Shown here piece by piece: positions 35,901 through 44,300 of a DNA stretch of 64,000 nucleotides; the stretch's first letter is position 1; every line of letters starts with the position of its first letter. Source of the stretch: Blattamonas nauphoetae (taxonomy: Eukaryota > Preaxostyla > Oxymonadida); contig JARBJD010000085.1 of NCBI GenBank assembly GCA_033064195.1, positions 1-64,000 of the forward strand, given 5' to 3'. Under the pieces are notes generated by a model. That model was not told the DNA's origin. It saw only the letters and a program-made list of their open reading frames with translations, and did not search any database. A program made the position numbers and the translations under genes.

Positions 35901-38900
35901 TGTCGATCACGAAAACGATGAAAGGAGAGCACCATGAGATTGTGCTTTCGGGAGAGAATGTTGGATCAGTTGTGACTCTGTCGTCGTTCTCAGACACATT
36001 TGGGGCGTTGGAAGATCAGACGAAAGAGAAGATGAAAGAAATGTGGGGAATTGACACTGACGACGAGAAATCGACAGGCCCTCTTTCGTACTTCTTCTTT
36101 GGTCGCACATCAGGCGCAGTTCATGTTTCGTCTGGATTCTGGGACCATTGGAAGTGTGGACTGAAAGAGCAACCGTGCTCGTCGCTGAACTTTGGGTATT
36201 CTGAAGTTTCTGGAACGCCTGTTGAAATTGGGGAAGTTCTACTTGACTCTGACACAATCCTCTCATTGTCTCTGGAAACCAAGTCTAAATCAGTTGAGAT
36301 TTCTTCAGATGTCGTGTCGAAGCTGTCCATCGATTCGTCTGCCTCTCTGCTTGTTTCAGCTGGCGAGCTGTTCCTCACCTCGCTCGCGATTGTTCTCCCC
36401 TCATCACTTGAAGTGTCTCCGTTCATTGTGAGTGGAGGAACACTCAGCATTGACTCAACCATTCTGATCACCAGCAGTGGAACTGTTGACTCTCCCATGA
36501 TTGTTTGTTCGCCTCTCTTCGATGTCTCGTCTGGATCACTTTCTGTTTGTGGATCTGCGTCATCCCCTCTTCTCTTCGCACATTTCCAGTCCGAAACTGA
36601 GACCTGCATTTTGAGAGTTGATGGATCGTCATCGCCTTCAGTTGAATTTTCGAACTGTGAATTCGTGAGTAGCAAATCGTTGACTGGGAAGAGTGGAGTG
36701 ATCTCGCTTGTTGGAAGTCCTTCGCCGTCGACCGAATTGCAGATTCGGAATTGTCGTTTTGAGAAGAATTGTGGAACAGAATCGAACGATATTTTTGTTT
36801 CGGATGGATGGAAAGAGTTTTTGACTCGCGAGAACTTCACGAACAGCTTCTCCGACAGTGACTTTGATCATGTTGTGATTGGATCAGAGCCAGACAACGA
36901 TCTTCTTCCTTTCTCGATTCTGAAAGTGAATAAGGATACACACGACGATTCGCAATGTCATGTTTGGTGGATTGCGTGTTCGAGTGTTCATCGGAGTGTT
37001 GCTCTGTGTGTTCAAAGGGAGAAAGACGATTCGTTTGCTCTTCGTCTGATTGAGCTTGAAACTGACGTTGTTGAAACGGATGGATTGTCGATTGGTTCGA
37101 AACGGATTGAACTGTTTGGATCATCGCAATGTCGTGTTCTGGGATGCAGTCATCTTGGATCGCTTTTGACGATCTCGACAGGAACTGGACTGATCCACAC
37201 ACTCACCCTCAGCCACTCGAATCCCTCTTCGCAATGTCCGTTCCTCTCGCTGACAGATAGTGGAACACTCTCTCTTCGATCGATCGCTGTTGAAGTCTCT
37301 CCGACCCCTCTCTCTTCTGCTCTGATCTCGTCTTTGTCTGGATTGTTGTCGCTTTCGATGAGCAACATCTCGATGATTGAATTGGCTGGTCATTCGCTGA
37401 TTGAATCGTCGGGATCAGTTGAAATTGATGGATGTTCGTTCTCGTCGATTATCAGCGACTCAAAAGGAGGTCAAATCTTGACAGCTCAACTGAATGAGAG
37501 TGTTTCAGTGAAGATCACCAACACTGAGTTCATTTCGTCTGGAAGCACTGATGACTGTTGGGTTCTTCTGAATGGATCGAACCAAGCGACATTCACAACA
37601 TCGAACTGGGAAGGGTCGTTTGGGATTGGATCGCGACCTCATGAAGTTGTGGTGCTCTCTCAGTCTCGACTCGATCTTGGGGACTTCAACCCTTATTCGC
37701 TTCTTTATGAGCTGTATCCTCGAACCACCGCTTGGATTGTTGTGTCGTCAGAAAGAGGATCGGCCGACCATCCTCTCTGTGGAAGCTCCGAAATGGGATG
37801 TTCGACGATTAAGAAAGGAGTTGGTCTGTCGGGAGTGAAGAAAGTGATGATCTCAGGAACAGGAGTGGTTGGAGATGCTGTGATGATGAATGGAGACGAG
37901 CTTGGGATTTGGGGAGAGAAGAAGCATGGTGTTGTGCGATTTGTGGGATCTGGTCGAATTGTGAACAACGAGTTCGTGAAGCCTGATTACCTGACGCTGA
38001 GTGATGTTTCTGTTGATGTTTCTGAGAGTTCTCTTTCGAGCGAGGCAGCGCTGGATATTGTTGTTGGATCGATGATTGTTTCTGATGTGTCATTCAGCTC
38101 GTCTGACTCGATTGGTTTCACTCTGATTCGAATGAGTGGAGAAGTGATGAAACTGACATCAGTGAATATGAAAATCTCGACTCAAAAATCAGGATGCCTC
38201 CTTTCTTTGAATGGTGGTACGCTCGATGTCAACCACCTTCATCTGACATCGCTCTCTTTTGACACGACTCCAATTGTTGTAACAAATTCTCCCTCAATTC
38301 GTTTGGAAAAAACTAACATGACCGACTGCACTTGCCAAACGCTCCTATTAGCATCGAATTTAACCGAACTTGTCTTGGATTCGTGCACATTTTCTGGATC
38401 TCCCTCGACGACGAATGAAGCAGGCGACGTTTGCGAATGGAATTCAGGATTGATCATCGTCGACAACAGCAATGTGACGCTTCGTTTCACTGAATTCACT
38501 CGACTCTCGCAAGGAGCGATGTTTGTGAATGCGAGCCATGTGTCGATTGCGTCGTGCACGTTCCACGACAACATTCCTTCTCTGTCGTCGTCGTTGTCGT
38601 CGCGATTTGGATCGTTGAGACACAATGTGGATTGTGTTGGTTTGAGCAAGATCTCGATTGGATCGCTGAGTGGTGGAGATGGAAGTGTGTCGGAATGGGT
38701 TTGGATGGAGACGGACGAAGAATGTGTGATTGAATCGAACAACACTCATCTGACAGCGCCTTTCTTTGTTCCCTCGCTGAACGCGAAATTGTCATCAAGC
38801 AAGACCGAGAACAAAACACTGTTGATGTCATTGGTTGGATCACTGTTGGTTCCGTGTGATCTGAAACTGAGACTGTTTGAAGTTGGAGAAAGTGCAACGA

Positions 38901-40105
38901 AGACGAATGCGGAAAGGAAGAACAAAACGATTGACATTCTCTCCGATCAGACGAATGAAACACACCTCTCTTTGTCTGTTCCTCTGTCGTCAGTTGATCT
39001 CGATGCGACGTTGGAATGGCGAGGATTGCTTGTGTTCGGACATGGCCGTCGCGAAACAGAGTGGATTGTTGTGAAAGTGAGTGCGAAGGCTGAGAGGAAG
39101 TCGCATCTGGTGCAAGCGATGAAATGGATGGGTCCTGTGATTGGTGGATGCTTTGTTGGCCTTCTTCTTCTGCTGCTTCTGTTCATCTTTGTGTGCTGTC
39201 GTCGCCGAAAGAAATCGGAAGAGGGAGCGTCATTGCTTGCGAAACAAGAACTTGACGAAGGAGAAGAGATCATTGAAAAACTGGAACTTGTTGGTCTGGA
39301 CACTGGAGACTATCCTGCGAAGCCGAACGAAAACAATCTCATCCACTCGAAGTCAGGGGTCACAGGAATGACGAAAGTTGGACTTGAAGAAACTGACACT
39401 GCCTCAATCCCTGCTTCTGAAATGGTGGAAGGGATCGACGTTGATGACATCATGGTTCGCTCAGCTGTGAACAAGCACGACACTCTTTATCACCGACTGC
39501 ACAAACAACCTGGCCAGTTCACGATGGACAAGCTGGTGCTGGAGAGGAGGCTGGCGCGTGGATTGGAGAACATTGCGCAAACAGACAGTGGATCGGAAGT
39601 GCTGGTGAAGTTGTCGCCTCACTGGGTGATCTTTGACCATGGAGAGAAGATTCTTCTTCAGTGTGAGAGCTCAAAGAAGCGAATGGGTTTTTTCGGGAGT
39701 GCCCAGGTCGGTCAGGAGGCGATGATCGGTCACGAGGGCCAACGATGGGAGTCGCCTGAAGTGGCAGAGAAACGCTCAACGCTGGATCCGAAGAAGGCAG
39801 CGGTGTTCAGTCTTGGGCTTCTGTTGTGGGAAATTGAGACGGAACAAGTTCCGCTGCGGGAGTTGGATGCTCAGAATGCGCAACGCCAACTTGGATGTGG
39901 GATGAGTCTGTCGATGGAGAAAGTGAAAGACAAGAACTTGGCAGAGCTGATCACGAAATGTCTTGAGATTGATGCGACGAAGCGTCCTTCTCTTCACGAC
40001 ATCTCCCACTTTCTTTGGAAGGTTGGAGGAGATGGAAAAGTATCAGCTCCCGCTTCACTTCCCCCGACGAACGCGATCGTCGTGATTCCTCAACCATCTC
40101 AATGA
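29933..40105 (+). CDS. Receptor copy B: giant beta-helix surface protein with TM and kinase-like domain
   Basis: A single uninterrupted frame of 3,390 residues. Residues 1-16 (MHLWLFTVALLFCSAE) form a signal peptide. The ectodomain to about 3,060 is Ser/Thr-rich with beta-helix rungs (such as VSIASCTFHDN and HRCVFKDNKAGTRGGA). It is divided by seven motifs of the form CG-x-C-x2-L near residues 645, 1278, 1571, 1823, 2075, 2342 and 2616; these resemble the capping motif that opens bacterial right-handed beta-helix domains. One transmembrane helix follows (about 3065-3088) with a basic stop-transfer CCRRRKK. Residues about 3175-3375 match a kinase C-lobe: helices before the catalytic loop, LSPHWVIFD in place of HRD, SPE for APE (about 3273), FSLGLLLWEIETEQVP (about 3290) and KRPS (about 3350). 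No glycine loop, VAIK lysine or DFG is seen, so it is probably a pseudokinase. Inferred role: cell-surface recognition or adhesion coupled to signalling. Start chosen at the first ATG, which opens the signal peptide. Confidence 0.95.
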   Translation: MHLWLFTVALLFCSAEVGTDSLLDLRKRLHFAFDKNPPSQFRQNAVILGNDCFFANGIELYSKTIKISGSSNKTQILYGGEDGVSPTRSSNEGHQSRSLHALFDLENSTMSLDHLFLNLVTLNKKAETAPKCAILIDSSVSASDCTFRLEYGNSPFLISSPEASFSSLSSSSINLERIVITSERMMIGPLSEISQRDSQLLECEMHLSSSSLSCLDFSTNSGLSFCFPPNSPSLSLTSTVSACSLSNLTSHSPSHFSKASCTVSERLIGNTIEQVENCLFGTVSSPLGTHLSFVCSNTSISESVNNEPEVTEPPTITEKDQTWEFLTSTSQKNYASKSEQYLFHNMSFTATGTTTSFRMLSFTNFSGSLSLVKCTFTVSVSTGDLRLIYARALLETLPHLTIDQCSTKYQRTENTPTANHQIHTLDSFYHTLSSSNFSSQASSSCSRLFYVQDSAPLFQAANCIFEKQATSERGSVLSYSSGFVVLHLFDCLFSSNYATTQGGALMTFQGIHDIHRCVFKDNKAGTRGGAIYFGWPINLVFMEDCHFSNNVALEYNSKNESYAHYRGNDVSLGTSAHNSMITESIVGCSSDSELPRIGYYETSTVNGIHPSQELLLPSPTSVEISPPAGSTFFVDISAPSSNTDCTKGSPCQTLSQALAKTGSGFKLIDIGMGNHTDSSTSLSGSVGIVGAGWLTNSSAYTNLTSAGFIVSAPSSNVSLTAFSLFPSTPTTILLTVSSSSTVRLSKLTMECLKKHESTLLSLSSGTTTLLNTIFNTITLTSHAVIEISGSASVSFETCWFMVITRKSGNGGSCIDSSTSGTITMTRCDFGECSSSGRGGCADFVGNNGKGKVSIVRAYFTACTANSTLTFFGNDIAATPSTLTSFTVDSSCRSLSSQPHVLKGSDKAQMFFPSLYYSNFGINHPLSARFTYGYPLTKFPNLKTLIEDIIVSRAATQITTLGSTQTLEPTEATGISLTLCGFTVASTQQTSQALLTVGDNASFTFWKTPFKFDYPIKVTPFVVSSSSGSLTIYNLPVKFTSPTLPVPFVSAQAGSVTFRVMSFSTPLQMDGCSFITSRSGTVSFWSSLFSNIASSGNGAVLSALGSTITSSLSSFVNCSAKNGGAFFVELSERRYVSVAHESTSSYGETFTNCSALGEGSVGDERGKGGAIYLKGTSTHPTPLILSPSSNSAARLIGNRAENGTDVFVEESLFDGKTVVSIKPFGGNSFSNQYRVVIEGRSETDWEAIEHLIPPPTISVNGSVYQSHTDSMSGEDGDNCKWSSSYCATLGFGIGFVNQKYQNKTQIPQKIRFLWNMTYTENEVFVSDQDITVSGTTATSPSKAETLRTIVSVGSSSEKEFLFTISTNAKLKVTNIDFIPIASRGLFDGKEDGDSLVLSEIGMICSDTSSFQHPLIKTEKMTISIEKTTINTSSVSVTSLFGAPLLWIVTSTSPSFSSLKISSQRVENSSLIVLETDLFSSMNEISFSDCSRVDSGAVFFLVRSKTLHSSIDASDWSSHFSPTTPLLDLVCQDTNLDSTNPWFESSLLYYLDRPVESISVSGNEEHRSEHPNCGSTRLACSSLSSAFSSARSNSLSTLSLASSLSHTTSFAPSHPISIESSSTRHAVDLSLSGSFLVNIPLETVSFSSILLSLDSGLTSPTLFAVSSGTLTLASCSFEPKLETSTLSSTTTLVDVSGTSTLSLTDTTFENITLSPASLGCLIHLHSGASFSTNFGSLFSSISSSSEGSVIFVETQNLTETAKEASFVLLKESLPTDHVFNASERNWICGSENGGPSESMLYHFFPHTITETSLSVSNEGWDHRLCGLAILPCRSLATGFLSLKSTSSSIQLQTDTNLASGLSTVWEDQTMKSSDTNPKTITVTNNGAFVVDIGRLSISLINFAQIDSSLSNSEERTLPLISVSNAGSLTLSSCTITGLSFESGSLIGSTSSGKIALSGVSFVDCNEDSQTVGRLVQISRTRFENGDVVMKGVSITKTMKGEHHEIVLSGENVGSVVTLSSFSDTFGALEDQTKEKMKEMWGIDTDDEKSTGPLSYFFFGRTSGAVHVSSGFWDHWKCGLKEQPCSSLNFGYSEVSGTPVEIGEVLLDSDTILSLSLETKSKSVEISSDVVSKLSIDSSASLLVSAGELFLTSLAIVLPSSLEVSPFIVSGGTLSIDSTILITSSGTVDSPMIVCSPLFDVSSGSLSVCGSASSPLLFAHFQSETETCILRVDGSSSPSVEFSNCEFVSSKSLTGKSGVISLVGSPSPSTELQIRNCRFEKNCGTESNDIFVSDGWKEFLTRENFTNSFSDSDFDHVVIGSEPDNDLLPFSILKVNKDTHDDSQCHVWWIACSSVHRSVALCVQREKDDSFALRLIELETDVVETDGLSIGSKRIELFGSSQCRVLGCSHLGSLLTISTGTGLIHTLTLSHSNPSSQCPFLSLTDSGTLSLRSIAVEVSPTPLSSALISSLSGLLSLSMSNISMIELAGHSLIESSGSVEIDGCSFSSIISDSKGGQILTAQLNESVSVKITNTEFISSGSTDDCWVLLNGSNQATFTTSNWEGSFGIGSRPHEVVVLSQSRLDLGDFNPYSLLYELYPRTTAWIVVSSERGSADHPLCGSSEMGCSTIKKGVGLSGVKKVMISGTGVVGDAVMMNGDELGIWGEKKHGVVRFVGSGRIVNNEFVKPDYLTLSDVSVDVSESSLSSEAALDIVVGSMIVSDVSFSSSDSIGFTLIRMSGEVMKLTSVNMKISTQKSGCLLSLNGGTLDVNHLHLTSLSFDTTPIVVTNSPSIRLEKTNMTDCTCQTLLLASNLTELVLDSCTFSGSPSTTNEAGDVCEWNSGLIIVDNSNVTLRFTEFTRLSQGAMFVNASHVSIASCTFHDNIPSLSSSLSSRFGSLRHNVDCVGLSKISIGSLSGGDGSVSEWVWMETDEECVIESNNTHLTAPFFVPSLNAKLSSSKTENKTLLMSLVGSLLVPCDLKLRLFEVGESATKTNAERKNKTIDILSDQTNETHLSLSVPLSSVDLDATLEWRGLLVFGHGRRETEWIVVKVSAKAERKSHLVQAMKWMGPVIGGCFVGLLLLLLLFIFVCCRRRKKSEEGASLLAKQELDEGEEIIEKLELVGLDTGDYPAKPNENNLIHSKSGVTGMTKVGLEETDTASIPASEMVEGIDVDDIMVRSAVNKHDTLYHRLHKQPGQFTMDKLVLERRLARGLENIAQTDSGSEVLVKLSPHWVIFDHGEKILLQCESSKKRMGFFGSAQVGQEAMIGHEGQRWESPEVAEKRSTLDPKKAAVFSLGLLLWEIETEQVPLRELDAQNAQRQLGCGMSLSMEKVKDKNLAELITKCLEIDATKRPSLHDISHFLWKVGGDGKVSAPASLPPTNAIVVIPQPSQ

Positions 40106-40903
40106 AATGCCACAATTTACTCACATTTCTCGATTATCAGCATTTCTTCATTTCCTTTTCGTTCACCCTTCTTGCTTCTGATTTGAGACCAGCTCTTCTT
40201 TTTAACTTCTCGTTTCATCCCACCACGTTCTCTTCAAAGACGTGTTGGCTCTCTTTTTGGGAGTTGTGGTCTCATTTTCTCTCTCCAACGCCTCCTTACA
40301 CTCATCTCACCTTATTACTCGGGAATCTCTCACAACACAACATGGAGATCCCACCCTCTTCCACCATTCCTTTCACAACTATACTCCACTCCGTTCAAAA
40401 AGTCCGGAATTCCTCTTCGCATATCACATGCGCCACCCACCATTCACATCACTGCTTTTCTCATTTCACAGTGAAATCAGACTTGTGAGGATTTGTCTTC
40501 CACTCACATTCACACATAGGGAAGGGGACAATCGTCACTTCTGATTCACTTCTTTTGTCTGATTCTGTTCTGCTTATTATTCGCTCTTGCTTGATCAAAC
40601 ACTCACTTCACACATCCTCATCTCGCCCTGGACTCCAGAGTACTCTTTAGCATTTTCATCGCTCCTTTCGAGGATGCGTGGCTTCCTCTTGATTCCTCAC
40701 ACACACTTTCATATTCCCTCCACGTCAACTTTCTGCGTGATATGTTGAGATTTTCCCTGCATAAAGTGTACCTCCATTGGAAGAAGAGTCTATATTCCTT
40801 CCAAAAGCATACCTGACGCTTTCACCTTCAATCTCTGTTTTCACCAAAAATACGTAAAATTGAAACATAAATGGTCATAATCAGGAGAAAACATTTATTT
40901 GCA
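40106..40903. other. 3' flank of receptor copy B; no gene
   Basis: 40106 to about 40700 repeats the shared receptor 3' flank, with a ~120-bp block (40400-40515) absent from the flank of copy A. After about 40710 the homology stops, which marks the right end of the duplicated unit. 40710-40903 shows no gene. Confidence 0.7.
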
Positions 40904-41596
40904 TCAATGAATCCCTCCACCAGGAGCTGCTGCCTTTTCCTGTTCTAAGAGAAGCTCAACATACTTCGGATGGAAATACAGCTCTTTGAAAATCTCTTCT
41001 CTTTTGAAGAAATGAAAAAGGATGAAAAAACACACGCATGTGCTGTATTCTCTTTAATCGTCTGAATTTTGTTTTTCTTAGATTCCAGAAGGCCATCGAA
41101 GCGTTGTGTCAGTTGGATTAAGGTATCTGTACCTTGTATCAATTCATTCTTCTCATGTATTGTTCCTTCCATCTGAATATATTCAAGAAGCAATGTTTCA
41201 AACTGTTTTTGCTTCCGATTTCATTGAATTGGCGAATCGAAAAATGTCTCGTCCCCCCTTCTCTAATCCCGTCAATATCTCTTGTGCCTGTGCTAAATAT
41301 CCTCTAATCTGCCCAAAGCTTTCTGACTGATACACATGTTGTGGCTCCTCTTTTGCTTTTGCTTGAAGCGAACTCATTTGTTCGAGGGCTTTCTCAATTG
41401 CCTTATTTACACTCTCAAATGAAAAATCTTGCTCAGAAGGTGGTTCTAACTGATTATCAATTCGCTGGGGGCGATGTGGTTGACTTGGGATTCGTGGATC
41501 GTCAAGTTCGATCGAGTGGAGGAACTCTTTCACAGTTGCTGGTGAGAGACTGCTTTCAGGATAAAGTTGATGCAAAATTGGCGTTGCGGGGTTCAT
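40904..41596 (-). CDS. Small coiled-coil protein, three exons
   Basis: Exons 41596-41204, 41172-41036 and 41000-40904 give a 208-residue protein from ATG to TGA. Introns are 31 nt (41173-41203, GTTTGA...TTCAG) and 35 nt (41001-41035, GTGTGT...AAAAG); both joins keep frame. The product begins MNPATPILHQLYPESS. It has a proline-rich linker, then helical heptad-like segments (SVNKAIEKALEQMSSLQAKA, ILTGLEKGGRDIFRFANSM, LIQLTQRFDGLLESKKNKI), and ends EIFKELYFHPKYVELLLEQE plus a Gly-rich tail. It looks like a soluble coiled-coil subunit of some complex (vesicle-tethering, intraflagellar or nucleoporin-type proteins share this look), but I cannot name it. It is divergent from the transporter gene, only ~100 bp apart, so the two may share a promoter region. 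Confidence 0.85.
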
Positions 41597-41697
41597 ATTT
41601 GGAGACAAAGTGATGACATATTTGCAGGAGAGCTTCTGGAATATGCATCCACCGGCAGAGTTATTATGTGGGGTTGATCATTTTGACTCATTGTCAC

Positions 41698-43140
41698 ATG
41701 GCTTCTTTCTTCATTATGTTCCGCACTGTTGTTGCGGCTACATGCACTGCAAAGGACTCTCCGTTTGTCTGCCTTCCTGGTCAAGGCTGTGTGAACGGAA
41801 CCTGTGCAACTTGCTCACTCGACAGTCATTGTGATTCTCAACTATTTTGTCAGGCCGGATCCTGCGTTCACAAGTCATTTTTTCCTCTGACATTCCAAAA
41901 TGTTCTTGTTATGTTCTTAGCACTCCTTATCTCCGCAATGGGTGGAGCTACAGGCCTCGGTGGCGGCTCATTTCTCGTCCCGACATATTCCCTTCTCAAC
42001 CATTTCCAATCAGCTCAAACTGTTGGTCTCGCTCAAGCCAATCTCTTTGGGAATGGACTCACATCATTTCTGTTCGGCATCTTTGATCGTCACCCATTCC
42101 GCAACAAATCGCGTGTTGATTACGACGTTCTCTTCGTGATGATGGCTCCCCTCTTAATGGGTTCTTTTTTGGGCAGTTTCGTTTCATCGATCATGCCGCA
42201 ATATCTCGTGATGATACTTCTCACAATCTTCCTCGGATACTCCATATTCAATTCCGCCAAACGAGCCGTCAAACAAAACAAGAAAGAAAAGGTCTCAGCC
42301 CTCCACGATGCACACCCAAGCATAAACGACGAAGGTTCAAGCGTAATTCATTCCGAAAAGTCACCGCTTATTACGCAAGAGGTCAAAAAAGACTCAAACT
42401 ACGTCCCCCAAACTGACGACCCAGAACTCGCCAAACTGTACAAAAAAGAACGCCGCCCGCCCCTCCGCAAATCCCTCTTCTGCCTCCTGACGTGGACGAT
42501 CATGTTTCTGGTCGCCCTCGCTCGTGGGTCGAAAGGGGCTCCGTCGCTCTTCGGCATCAAGCGCTGTTCCGTCGCCGACTGGATGTTCTTCGGAGGGTAC
42601 ATTGTTGTCTCTATTCTGCTCACCATCGTCGCCGGGGTGGTTCTGATCAAGGAATACAAGAGGAAAGTCAAAATGGGGTACGAATTCGCAGAAGGGTCGA
42701 TTTCCTGGACTGTCAAGACCGGAGTTGCCTACCCTCTTTTCTGCATGTTTGGAGGAGTTCTCGCTGGGCTGCTCGGTGTCGGTGGGGGGATTGTGACGTC
42801 GCCTGTGCTGATGTCGATGGGGATGCTCGTCCCCGTCACCACATCCACCACTTCTGCGCTCATCCTCTTCTCCGCTTCAGGTAGCACCGTCCAGTTTGCC
42901 ACGTCTGGCCTTCTTCCTCTTGATTTTGGGCTGATGAGTGCGATCACAGGCGTTCTGGGTGCATTCTTGGGTGGCCTCTTTGCACGCTTCCTCGTGCGGA
43001 AGAACAAATCGAGCATGCTTGTCTGGCTGATGGTGATCATGTATGCTGGATCGACTGTACTTGCTGTATATAATTCAATCGTGAGCATCACTTCGCTCAT
43101 TCGTTCTGGGGGCAGTTGGGGTTTCCGTTCAGTCTGTTAA
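41698..43140 (+). CDS. TauE/SafE-type membrane transporter (sulfite exporter-like)
   Basis: 480 residues, single exon. The start is the ATG at 41698, which opens a hydrophobic leader (MASFFIMFRTVVA); the frame upstream has no ATG. Residues 16-56 hold eight cysteines in a compact lumenal segment before the first membrane helix. The two halves carry the family's repeated glycine signatures, GGATGLGGGSFLVP (residues 82-95) and AGLLGVGGGIVTSP (about 355-368). Each half is followed by several hydrophobic helices, about eight in all. The halves are joined by a charged loop (about 180-250). The family exports sulfite, sulfoacetate or similar organic anions in bacteria; eukaryotic substrates are mostly unknown, so substrate is an inference. 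It is convergent with the receptor ending at 44301. Confidence 0.9.
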   Translation: MASFFIMFRTVVAATCTAKDSPFVCLPGQGCVNGTCATCSLDSHCDSQLFCQAGSCVHKSFFPLTFQNVLVMFLALLISAMGGATGLGGGSFLVPTYSLLNHFQSAQTVGLAQANLFGNGLTSFLFGIFDRHPFRNKSRVDYDVLFVMMAPLLMGSFLGSFVSSIMPQYLVMILLTIFLGYSIFNSAKRAVKQNKKEKVSALHDAHPSINDEGSSVIHSEKSPLITQEVKKDSNYVPQTDDPELAKLYKKERRPPLRKSLFCLLTWTIMFLVALARGSKGAPSLFGIKRCSVADWMFFGGYIVVSILLTIVAGVVLIKEYKRKVKMGYEFAEGSISWTVKTGVAYPLFCMFGGVLAGLLGVGGGIVTSPVLMSMGMLVPVTTSTTSALILFSASGSTVQFATSGLLPLDFGLMSAITGVLGAFLGGLFARFLVRKNKSSMLVWLMVIMYAGSTVLAVYNSIVSITSLIRSGGSWGFRSVC

Positions 43141-44300
43141 TCTATCCGCTATCGTTTTAAGACGTTTTAATTCAGTTTCATTTCACAGGAAGAGATTCCA
43201 CAGTAAAGAAGATTTATTTTTTTCTAACCCAACATTGTTGTGTTCAGTCAACCAGGCAGCTTCGAATCGGTTGTTTTCAAAAAGATGGAGAAATATGAAA
43301 GAAAACGGAAGTGAGATGAATGATCAATGACCGTGTGAGTGTTGGAAACTGAAGATTGCGATGGAAGAATCATTCAATTCAAATCCATGAGAGTCAAACG
43401 AATGATGTCTGAGTGACAGGAAGTGAAAACAAAAAGAATGAAGGAGAAACAATGAAGAAGACTGATGGAGAAGAAAAGAAAATTAAGAAGAATAAATACA
43501 GAACGACAAAAATAAAAAAAACTTAAAATAATGTCAATTGGAGAGGTCGTGTCATTGAAGTGACTGTATGAGTGTGAGTTTGAACAAAGCCGGAGCTGTG
43601 ACGTGGTGGGTTCATCATGATGGGTGTTGTGGATGTCATCCAAAAGAAGATCCAGCTGTGTTCAGTGCGAAATATGTTGCTATATCCAACTAAAAAAATA
43701 AATGGTTGAAATGACAAGTTGGATCGAAATGATCAATTGGTGTGAAAAGGTGTGATGGTGGATGATAAATATCAATTTGTGTGACTCAGTCATGGACAAA
43801 AGTGGTCAGCAGGAAAAATGACAAACTCTGGTCTGACGATTTGGGAAAGGAGTTCGATGCTGAAACTACACATGTGTGGAGGTGACATGACATCTACACG
43901 CATCGAGGTTAGTAGGCTGGTCTACAGTTAGTGGGTGAGAAATACGAACCATTCCACTGTAGACGTTTTTTACGAATGTTTGCATTTTCTTGCGGAGGAG
44001 GCTGAGGATCTCGCTAATTTCGGTATCAATGATCTCATCTCATCATCACCTCTCACTGTGTGAAAAATGGTCGATTGTGGTTGAGCACATATTTTTGTCA
44101 CTTTTTTTCAGACTCTTCATTCTTCCGTATCTCCATCATGAAACAACTGCTCGCTCTGATTTTCTCGCCACAATGGTCTTTTTTGATGATGAAGTGTCAG
44201 ACAATATAAAAACCAAATTTCACCGCTCAGTGTTTCTGGACCGGAAAACCGAGAACTTTTGTCCATGACTGACTTGAGTGAGGTGAATAGTGGCGATGAA
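43141..44300. other. Convergent intergenic region
   Basis: AT-rich spacer between two converging genes. Only short frames (60-90 codons) of poor composition on both strands. Nothing recognised. Confidence 0.6.

Noticed and set aside
18747-40105. Dozens of antisense frames of 60-350 codons under the receptor genes
   Set aside because: They recur at the same places in every paralogue because the sense codons (TCN, GAN, TTG) rarely give antisense stops; composition is Arg/Ser/Gln-rich with no domain.
41668-41697. Earlier start for the transporter
   Set aside because: The upstream extension begins with GTG, not ATG; the ATG at 41698 opens a proper leader.
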